A DNA stretch of 6,288 nt from an uncultured Ruminococcus sp. (GTDB taxonomy: Bacteria; Bacillota; Clostridia; Oscillospirales; Ruminococcaceae), in assembly GCA_947178195.1 (NCBI GenBank), contig CAMWXM010000168.1:1-6288 (forward strand), in the 5' to 3' direction. Position 1 is the stretch's first letter, and each line of letters starts with the position of its first letter. Shown here in pieces: positions 1 to 4,288 of the stretch. Position numbers and translations under genes: made by a program. Below the pieces are notes generated by a model. That model ran no database searches, had not been told where the DNA came from, and saw nothing but the letters and a program-made list of their open reading frames with translations.

Positions 1-102
1 GTATATGGCGGTTATTATGCATTTATTGAAAATCGCAGCTATGGGGATGCTGTTCTGATACAAACCTTTGGAAATATTAGTAATAAAATTGGCTTAGTGT
101 AA
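1..102 (+). CDS. C-terminal end of an unrecognised protein (cut by window edge)
   Basis: Frame 1 is open from the first base to a TAA at 100-102 and gives 33 residues beginning VYGGYYAFIENRS and ending GNISNKIGLV. The start lies outside the window. The residue mix (several Tyr and Gly, alternating hydrophobic and polar positions) fits a beta-rich C-terminus, but I recognise no family. A secreted or enzymatic domain is possible and cannot be decided from this length. No convincing terminator follows the stop. Confidence 0.5.
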   Translation, partial: VYGGYYAFIENRSYGDAVLIQTFGNISNKIGLV

Positions 103-266
103 TTACCAGAAGTATTTTTGAGACAGTCTTTTGTCCGAAGATATAAAAACAGTTGATGTAGTTTGCGAAAATTACAGCAAATTTAATTTCTATAAATTTA
201 GAGGATAACGCAGACAATGCTTAAATGTGTGAAATTATTTTTTTATGTTCTACAAAAATAGTTTGA
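103..266. other. Intergenic stretch without a supported gene
   Basis: All plus-strand frames here are interrupted by stops within about 25 codons, and no ribosome binding site stands before a start codon. One short open stretch (about 161-224, reading FAKITANLISINLEDNADNA before a stop) resembles protein sequence only weakly. It could be debris of the same decayed gene seen at 267-464. Confidence 0.4.
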
Positions 267-464
267 CATCCCTCTAGTGCGACGGCAGCATATAGTTCAA
301 AAAAAGATATCAGCTCGTTTACAGGAGACGCTTTTAATGGCGCTGACGTTACATTTTCTGTAAATACTGAGAAAAGTTCAACACTTGGCGGTGTTACACC
401 AAGCGATACTTCTATTATCATGTCAAGTTCTGTTGATAAGTTCAGGATTGATTTGGATAAATAA
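267..464 (+). pseudogene. Start-less C-terminal fragment of a possibly secreted/surface protein
   Basis: The frame is open from just after a TGA at 264-266 to a TAA at 462-464 and gives 65 residues rich in Ser, Thr, Asp and Gly, for example SSFTGDAFNGADVTFSVNT and GGVTPSDTSIIMSSSVDKF. This composition and beta-strand-like pattern are typical of extracellular proteins of clostridia. There is no usable start codon near the 5' end and no ribosome binding site, so it looks like the surviving 3' end of a deleted or frameshifted gene. A 66-residue ORF on the opposite strand (221-421) lacks a ribosome binding site and is less credible. The family is unknown; cell-surface origin is an inference from composition only. 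Confidence 0.35.
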
Positions 465-506
465 AGTGTGTAAGTTGAGAATTTTTAGTCTGACTTATGC
501 ACTTTA
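462..506 (+). terminator. Hairpin overlapping the stop codon of the 267-464 fragment
   Basis: Bases 462-475 (TAAAGTGTGTAAGT) pair with 493-506 (ACTTATGCACTTTA) over 14 positions, including two G-U wobbles, around a 17-nt loop. The tail is AATTTTAATTAT, which is AT-rich but not a strong U-tract. Its position exactly at the stop codon suggests the original transcription terminator of the decayed gene. Efficiency is probably modest. Confidence 0.4.
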
Positions 507-625
507 ATTTTAATTATATCTATACGGAAACTACTGCAATTACAAATTGTGCGGCGTCACTTTAACAGTCGGTGACATATCGTAATTTGCAGCATAAATG
601 TTTATTTGCATTACACAAAATGTTA
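507..625. other. Gene-free stretch with an imperfect long hairpin
   Basis: No coding frame is supported. Bases 534-543 (CTGCAATTAC) can pair with 582-592 (GTAATTTGCAG) with one bulged base, and within this arm pair 556-560 (GTCAC) pairs with 572-576 (GTGAC) around an 11-nt loop. The element lies upstream of the 626-655 promoter, so it is not in the leader of the methyltransferase transcript. It may be a remnant of a small inverted-repeat element, a structured RNA or chance. Confidence 0.25.
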
Positions 626-655
626 TTGACATCAAGTTTGATCATTTGTTATAAT
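626..655 (+). promoter_or_regulatory. Near-consensus extended sigma-A promoter
   Basis: A perfect TTGACA at 626-631 and a perfect TATAAT at 650-655 are separated by 18 bp. The bases before the -10 box give the extended TGn motif (TGTTATAAT). Transcription should begin near 662 and run through the palindrome at 687-712, the 45-codon ORF and the methyltransferase gene. No other good promoter was seen before the methyltransferase, so this is its likely promoter. Confidence 0.75.
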
Positions 656-686
656 TGAATTGCAAAAGAGCGCTAAATGTGAATTT

Positions 687-712
687 TGAAAAATATTGCG
701 CAGTATTTTTCA
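687..712. promoter_or_regulatory. 26-nt palindrome in the methyltransferase leader
   Basis: The left arm TGAAAAATATTGC and the right arm GCAGTATTTTTCA are reverse complements over 13 positions, with a single T/G mismatch that is a wobble pair in RNA. The element starts about 25 nt after the predicted transcription start and ends 4 nt before the GGGAGG ribosome binding site of the small ORF at 729. It could be an operator for a dimeric repressor or an RNA hairpin that affects termination or translation. The sequence alone does not decide between these. Confidence 0.5.
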
Positions 713-728
713 TATGGGAGGTATTATA

Positions 729-866
729 ATGCAAAAATTAAAAAAATGCTGCTTACCTCAACCAATCTTAGCGTTAAGGATATTGCAAAACAGTGCGGTT
801 ATCAGACTTATGTACATTTTCCCCGTCAATTTAAAGATCGTTTGTATTGTAACAAACTGTAAGTAG
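729..866 (+). CDS. 45-residue ORF ahead of the methyltransferase (possible leader peptide)
   Basis: ATG at 729 is preceded by GGGAGG (716-721) at 7-nt spacing, and the frame runs to a TAG at 864-866, 15 bp before the methyltransferase start. The product begins MQKLKKCCLPQP and ends FPVNLKIVCIVTNCK, with four cysteines and no domain I recognise. Most of it is the AraC-type HTH remnant read in another frame, so the peptide itself is probably not an evolved protein. It may still be translated, because the promoter, ribosome binding site and start are all good. Translation ending just before the next gene could couple to methyltransferase expression. A coding role is uncertain. Confidence 0.3.
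   Translation: MQKLKKCCLPQPILALRILQNSAVIRLMYIFPVNLKIVCIVTNCK
731..862 (+). pseudogene. Remnant of an AraC-family regulator (second HTH)
   Basis: Read in the frame of the ATG at 746, the sequence gives AKIKKMLLTSTNLSVKDIAK followed by QCGYQTYVHFPRQFKDR and a TAA at 860-862. This matches the end of the AraC DNA-binding domain, where the family pattern is roughly 'A..LL..T.LSV.EIA...GY.....F.R.FK'. The ligand-binding domain and first helix-turn-helix are absent, and the usual conserved tail after FK is replaced by LYCNKL and a stop. The frame stays open upstream to 683 but shows no AraC similarity there. It is therefore a decayed fragment. A ribosome binding site and start codon at 716-731 now direct ribosomes into a different frame of the same DNA. 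Confidence 0.7.
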
Positions 867-881
867 AAAAGGAGAACTTAA

Positions 882-1499
882 ATGAAAAATCCGTGGGAAG
901 AAATTTCTTTAGCTGATTATGAAAATCATATGAAACTTGATTCTGTTATGCAGTTACAGACTATGAACGAAATGATGAAAGTTCAATTTAACACATACCA
1001 TATTTCCAGCGTAATGGTATTGGGGATTGCGGGCGGTAATGGTCTTGAACATATTCCAAAGGGCAAACTTGAAAAAGTATATGGAGTGGATGTCAATTCT
1101 GATTATTTAAAAGAAGTTACTCTTAGATATCCAGATTTGGACGGGCTTTTGGAATGTTTATGTATCAATTTGATAAATGAAACCGATAAGCTTCCCAAAA
1201 CAGATATGGTTATTGCAAATCTGTTGATTGAGTATATTGGATATGAATGTTTTCAAAAAGCAATACAACAGGCAAACCCGAAATATGTTTCATGCATTAT
1301 TCAAATCAATATAGAGGATAATTGGATATCGGACTCTCCATATTTGCATGTGTTTGACAAACTGGAACAAGTACATTATCAAATAGAAGAACATACATTA
1401 GAAAAAACAATGCTTGAAATTGATTATCATGCAATTAAAACCTTAGAGCATATGTTGCCTAATGGAAAAAAGTTGGTGCAGATAGATTTTGAGCTATAA
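882..1499 (+). CDS. Class I SAM-dependent methyltransferase, substrate unknown
   Basis: This 205-residue protein begins MKNPWEEISLADYENHMKLD. The SAM-binding motif I is VLGIAGGNG at residues 46-54, a Gly-rich loop after the first strand of a Rossmann-like fold. The acidic residue after strand two, expected to bind the ribose hydroxyls, is Asp70 in YGVDVN. A motif IV-like segment, DMVIANLLIEYIG, spans 108-120. The length fits a minimal single-domain methyltransferase, and the protein seems complete. ATG at 882 is preceded by GGAG (871-874) at 7-nt spacing. It is probably cytosolic and transcribed from the promoter at 626-655. The remaining C-terminal part (about 121-205) should shape the substrate site, but I cannot name the substrate, which could be a small molecule, RNA or protein. 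No partner enzyme lies beside it. The function class is secure; the reaction is not. Confidence 0.88.
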   Translation: MKNPWEEISLADYENHMKLDSVMQLQTMNEMMKVQFNTYHISSVMVLGIAGGNGLEHIPKGKLEKVYGVDVNSDYLKEVTLRYPDLDGLLECLCINLINETDKLPKTDMVIANLLIEYIGYECFQKAIQQANPKYVSCIIQINIEDNWISDSPYLHVFDKLEQVHYQIEEHTLEKTMLEIDYHAIKTLEHMLPNGKKLVQIDFEL

Positions 1500-1570
1500 A
1501 TTCCCTTTTGCCGCAGAGTTGCTTAGAGCGAAAAAACAGCATTTAATAAAATGATATGAGGTGCATATAG
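1500..1570. other. Short intergenic stretch after the methyltransferase
   Basis: No clear rho-independent terminator is visible after the methyltransferase stop. A good ribosome binding site, GAGGTG at 1558-1563, precedes the ATG at 1571 by 7 nt, so a gene once started there, perhaps in the same transcript. Confidence 0.4.
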
Positions 1571-1683
1571 ATGAATTATGAGATGATTGATAATACTAAA
1601 TAATTTTAATGACATTCAAGCAAGGACTGTACCTGGAATGAATGGTGGAATTCGTAAGCACCTTAATTATAATGATAAAACAT
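1571..1683 (+). pseudogene. Frameshifted N-terminal remnant, possibly of a cupin-domain protein
   Basis: ATG at 1571 follows GAGGTG at 7-nt spacing and encodes MNYEMIDNTK before a TAA at 1601-1603. Skipping one base continues with NFNDIQARTVPGMNGG and then IRKHLNYNDKT to a TGA at 1681-1683. The segment ARTVPGMNGG resembles, from memory, the N-terminus of small clostridial cupin proteins, in which the metal-binding beta-barrel follows. Here no barrel follows, so the gene appears both frameshifted and truncated, with a deletion junction probably near 1650. The remnant runs into the end of the oppositely oriented transporter gene. The family assignment is tentative; a broken former gene with a preserved ribosome binding site is the safer statement. 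Confidence 0.35.
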
Positions 1684-2170
1684 GATTTTTCACTTTTAAT
1701 TTATCCATTGCAAATCCCAGAAGAATAAACAATGTACTGCTTAATAGTGACTGAGTAATATATCCGGGAATGCCTGCTAACGGTGCAATAAAATTACCGG
1801 TTATCAGAGATTCGTAAAGATAATATCCGCCGATGCAGACTATGCTTGCAGGAATAAGGGCAATAATATTTCTGACGAAAATGATTTTTTGGGACTTTCT
1901 TGAAAAAAATAATACAGTGATAATTTTGATTATAACCGAACCGGGCGCCCATATTGCAAATCCAGTAAGGCAATCGGCTAAAAGAGCACCTCCTGCACCG
2001 ACAAATGCAGCATACGGAACAGGCAACAGGCATGCGGCGATATAAATAAATCCGTCTCCTATATGAGTATACCCCGTATGGCTCGGTATATGGATATATG
2101 CGGTAAATACGAACACTATGGCAGTAAATACCCCTGAAAGACACATAAGTTTTACTTTATCATTCTTCAT
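1667..2170 (-). CDS. ECF transporter S component, TIGR04002-like (putative vitamin B6 uptake)
   Basis: This is a 167-residue membrane protein with about five or six hydrophobic segments. It is the size and character of an energy-coupling factor substrate-binding subunit, which captures a vitamin and uses an EcfA/EcfA'/EcfT module for transport. The segments HTGYTHIGDGFIYIAACLLP (31-50) and LADCLTGFAIWAPGSVIIK (64-82) match my memory of the TIGR04002 family. I chose ATG at 2170 because GAGGTG lies just upstream and overlaps the kinase stop codon. The open frame extends to 2374, but that 68-residue extension lies inside the kinase gene and has no membrane-protein character. The gene starts 10 bp after the kinase stop, so the two are an operon. 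Linkage to a B6 kinase and a PdxR-type regulator suggests a pyridoxine, pyridoxal or pyridoxamine substrate; this is an inference. No ATPase or EcfT gene is present, consistent with a shared module elsewhere. The C-terminus (VKNHVLSL) abuts decayed DNA and may be slightly altered. Confidence 0.85.
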   Translation of the reverse strand: MKNDKVKLMCLSGVFTAIVFVFTAYIHIPSHTGYTHIGDGFIYIAACLLPVPYAAFVGAGGALLADCLTGFAIWAPGSVIIKIITVLFFSRKSQKIIFVRNIIALIPASIVCIGGYYLYESLITGNFIAPLAGIPGYITQSLLSSTLFILLGFAMDKLKVKNHVLSL

Positions 2171-2180
2171 AATAAACACC

Positions 2181-3005
2181 TCAGATTTCTGATAAAAATT
2201 CTTCAAAACAAATTCCGTCGGTTTTTGGAAGATCAAGCTCCAATGTACGCCTGAGAGTCTTTGCAATAAAATCAGACGCATGACAGACTGAACTTGTAAG
2301 ATCTTTGCCATTGACGGCGTCGGCAGCAATAATAGATGAAAAAACATCGCCCGTTCCTGAGCGGCATGCGCCAACCTTATGCTGACGTATGGTTACGGCA
2401 GATTTTCCCAATTCATATACAAAATTATCGAGGTCGTTGTCATTTTCAAGTCCTGAAATCACAATTTTTTTTGGACCCATATTGATTAATTTTTCGCATA
2501 TTGTCAAAAGGTCGTCTTTATCCATACAGGGCTTATAATCCGTATGAGTAAGAATACAGGCTTCTGTAAGATTTGGGGTGAGAATATCTGCATATGGCAC
2601 GAGAGTACACATTTTTTGAGCAAGCTCCTCAGAATATGTGGGATAAAGCTTTCCGTAGTCGCCCATGACCGGGTCGATAACGATAATTGTATTTTCACTT
2701 CTGAATTTTTCAAAAAAGCCTCTTACAATTTCCAACTGCTTTTCCGAGCTGAGAAAACCGGTTAAAATACCGTTAAAATGCAATTTAAGCTTTTCCCATT
2801 CATTTATATATGCATTCATATAATCTGTAAAATCCATATAACTGAAACTTTCAAATCCTGTATGATTTGAAAACACCGATGTGGGAAGGGGACAGCATTG
2901 TATTTTCATTGCTGAAATGATTGGCAGTGAAACGGCTATGGAACAGCGCCCGAATCCGCTGAAGTCATTTATGACAGCTATTTTTTTCTGATGATTATGT
3001 GGCAT
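2181..3005 (-). CDS. pdxY: Pyridoxamine/pyridoxal kinase (ribokinase fold)
   Basis: This 274-residue cytosolic kinase phosphorylates B6 vitamers with ATP to give PLP or its precursors, the salvage route for vitamin B6. The N-terminal block reads INDFSGFGRCSIAVSLPIIS (12-31) and is followed by TSVFSNHTGF (42-51), the substrate-side signature of pyridoxal kinases. DPVMGDYGKLY is at 111-121 and TPNLTEACIL at 143-152 (the N-x-x-E region that helps position Mg-ATP). The nucleotide/anion-hole motif SGTGD is at 216-220, with Asp220 the expected catalytic base. The length is normal and all key motifs are present. ATG at 3005 is preceded by AAGGAGGT (3012-3019) at 6-nt spacing, a very strong site. It is the first gene of an operon with the ECF S component and diverges from a MocR/PdxR regulator. 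Hydroxymethylpyrimidine kinases are related, but the N-terminal signature argues for B6. The symbol is chosen by family; the preferred vitamer is unknown. Confidence 0.92.
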   Translation of the reverse strand: MPHNHQKKIAVINDFSGFGRCSIAVSLPIISAMKIQCCPLPTSVFSNHTGFESFSYMDFTDYMNAYINEWEKLKLHFNGILTGFLSSEKQLEIVRGFFEKFRSENTIIVIDPVMGDYGKLYPTYSEELAQKMCTLVPYADILTPNLTEACILTHTDYKPCMDKDDLLTICEKLINMGPKKIVISGLENDNDLDNFVYELGKSAVTIRQHKVGACRSGTGDVFSSIIAADAVNGKDLTSSVCHASDFIAKTLRRTLELDLPKTDGICFEEFLSEI

Positions 3006-3017
3006 TTCTTTACCTCC

Positions 3018-3046
3018 TTGACATTTGTCTAAAAATAGTATATAAT
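3018..3046 (+). promoter_or_regulatory. Consensus sigma-A promoter of the MocR/PdxR gene
   Basis: TTGACA at 3018-3023 and TATAAT at 3041-3046 are separated by exactly 17 bp, an ideal housekeeping promoter. The -35 box shares two bases with the ribosome binding site of the divergent kinase gene. Transcription should start near 3053, inside the first TGGTCA repeat, so regulator binding there would be expected to repress its own gene. Confidence 0.8.
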
Positions 3047-3071
3047 AATTTTGGTCATATTAAAATGGTCA
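3037..3071 (-). promoter_or_regulatory. Candidate weak promoter of the kinase-transporter operon
   Basis: On the minus strand, TATTAT (3042-3047) or TATACT (3037-3042) could serve as the -10 box. The -10 overlaps that of the divergent regulator promoter. No good -35 box exists at 17-18 bp; the position is occupied by TGACCA (3066-3071), one of the two repeats. A poor -35 overlapped by regulator sites is the arrangement expected of an activator-dependent promoter. This reading is inferential. Confidence 0.4.
3052..3071. promoter_or_regulatory. Putative PdxR operator: two direct TGGTCA repeats
   Basis: TGGTCA occurs at 3052-3057 and again at 3066-3071 in the same orientation, with starts 14 bp apart in the divergent gap between kinase and regulator. 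MocR-family regulators typically bind short repeated sites in the intergenic region next to their own gene. The repeats cover the predicted start of regulator transcription and the -35 zone of the divergent kinase promoter, a layout suited to autorepression plus control of the salvage operon. Binding has not been shown. Confidence 0.5.
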
Positions 3072-3096
3072 GAACAGGAGAATTTTATATAACCAG

Positions 3097-4209
3097 ATGA
3101 AATATATTATAGATAAAAATAACGGTATTCCCGCATATCTTCAGCTTTATAAGCAGCTTCGGGAGGATATCGTTAATGAAATTTATTCTTATAACACTAA
3201 ATTGCCGTCAAAAAGATTGATAGCCGACGAGACAGGCGTCAGTACTGTTACAGCTGAGCATGCTTATGCCTTACTTTGCGACGAGGGATATATCGAACCC
3301 AGAGAGAGAAGCGGATATTTTGTGATATTCCGTATTGACGATGGGTTTGCCGCAGCTTCGGATAATAAGAATAGCCAATTTATACATATTTCCATTCCTG
3401 AGCATGGTGCGGATAATGCACCAGATTTTCCTTTTTCAGTGCTTACAAAAGCTATGCGGAAAGTAATAAACGATTTTGGCGAAGAGATACTTTATAAGCC
3501 TCCGAATCCAGGTTGTTGTGAGCTGCGCAACGCCGTAAAGCAGTATCTTGCAAGAAGTCGTGGAATAGTTGCTGATACAAAACAGATAATAATAGGGTCG
3601 GGGTCGGAATATCTTTATACTCTTATAGTCGAATTGCTGGGAAGAAATAAAATATATGCTATAGAATCGCCATCGTATAAAAAAATACAGCAGGTGTATA
3701 TGAATTCTGATGTGAAATACATAATGCTACCGTTGGGAAGCGATGGTATCGACAGCGCTTTTTTACAATCGGCAGAGGCAGACATTCTGCATATTTCGCC
3801 TTACCGTAGCTTTCCCAGCGGAGTGACCGCTTCTGCGTCTAAGAGGCACGAATATCTGCGCTGGGCAGGCAAAAACGATCGATATATCATCGAGGATGAT
3901 TTTGAATCGGAATTTTCCATATCAAAAAAACCGGAGGAAACGTTGTTTTCTCATACTCTCAACGACAATGTGATTTATATGAATACCTTTTCAAAAACTA
4001 TCTCTTCTTCGCTGAGAATAGGGTATATGGTTCTGCCGCAGCATCTTACGGAGGTGTTTGAACAAAAGCTTGGATTTTATTCGTGTACTGTTCCTACATA
4101 TATGCAACTGGTTTTGTCTGAACTGATCGAAAACGGCGATTTTGAAAGGCATATTAACCGTGTCAGACGTAAAAAACGCAGAGAATCAAATAAGGGAACG
4201 GTCGTATAA
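3097..4209 (+). CDS. pdxR: MocR/PdxR-family regulator, GntR HTH plus aminotransferase-like domain, C-terminally truncated
   Basis: Residues 1-75 form a GntR-type winged HTH (LPSKRLIADETGVSTVTAEH at 36-55; EGYIEPRERSGYF at 63-75). A short linker leads to a fold-type I aminotransferase-like domain from about 110. IIEDDFESEF (264-273) carries the aspartate expected to hold the PLP pyridine nitrogen, and NTFSKTISSSLRIGY (296-310) has Lys300, the expected Schiff-base lysine. Such proteins use bound PLP as an effector; divergence from a B6 kinase and B6-type transporter makes a PdxR role likely. At 370 residues it is short: MocR proteins usually have 450-480, and the missing tail forms the small aminotransferase subdomain. 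The protein stops soon after DFERHINRVRR, and a terminator begins 25 bp later, so DNA seems deleted rather than merely frameshifted. GGAG at 3077-3080 is 16 nt from the ATG, unusually far, but this ATG gives a standard family N-terminus and no better start exists. It may be a pseudogene or an altered regulator. Confidence 0.85.
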   Translation: MKYIIDKNNGIPAYLQLYKQLREDIVNEIYSYNTKLPSKRLIADETGVSTVTAEHAYALLCDEGYIEPRERSGYFVIFRIDDGFAAASDNKNSQFIHISIPEHGADNAPDFPFSVLTKAMRKVINDFGEEILYKPPNPGCCELRNAVKQYLARSRGIVADTKQIIIGSGSEYLYTLIVELLGRNKIYAIESPSYKKIQQVYMNSDVKYIMLPLGSDGIDSAFLQSAEADILHISPYRSFPSGVTASASKRHEYLRWAGKNDRYIIEDDFESEFSISKKPEETLFSHTLNDNVIYMNTFSKTISSSLRIGYMVLPQHLTEVFEQKLGFYSCTVPTYMQLVLSELIENGDFERHINRVRRKKRRESNKGTVV

Positions 4210-4234
4210 GCCTTTGTATTGATAGGCTAATAAA

Positions 4235-4275
4235 AATCGGCATCATGATTGTTTTCATAATGCCGATTATTTTTT
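4235..4275. terminator. Bidirectional rho-independent terminator between regulator and MATE gene
   Basis: AATCGGCAT at 4235-4243 pairs perfectly with ATGCCGATT at 4260-4268. The stem can extend inward through ATG (4245-4247) and CAT (4256-4258) past one mismatch. The plus-strand tail is ATTTTTT (4269-4275), and the minus-strand tail begins TTTTTA just below 4236. The element lies between the convergent stops of the regulator (4209) and the MATE gene (4289) and can serve both. Confidence 0.8.
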
Positions 4276-4288
4276 GTGCGATATTGCC

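Noticed and set aside
221..421. 66-residue ORF on the minus strand
   Set aside because: It has no ribosome binding site before its ATG, and the opposite strand has a more protein-like Ser/Thr/Asp-rich reading ending in a hairpin at its stop.
1794..2144. 116-residue minus-strand ORF
   Set aside because: It is a shadow of the ECF S component gene, with Cys/Arg/Tyr-rich nonsense composition and no ribosome binding site.
2171..2374. 68-residue N-terminal extension of the ECF S component frame
   Set aside because: It lies inside the kinase gene in another frame and lacks transmembrane character, while the ATG at 2170 has a good GAGGTG site and gives a family-like N-terminus.
2504..2765. Overlapping small ORFs on both strands inside the kinase gene
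   Set aside because: They are alternate-frame readings of the kinase with no start signals.
3001..3096. Possible riboswitch ahead of the kinase or regulator
   Set aside because: The divergent gap is only 91 bp and both predicted leaders are too short for a known aptamer; control by the MocR protein explains the region better.
4209..4228. AGCCT/AGGCT inverted repeat right at the regulator stop
   Set aside because: The stem is only 5 bp with a 10-nt loop and no U-tract; the real terminator is the stronger hairpin at 4235-4275.
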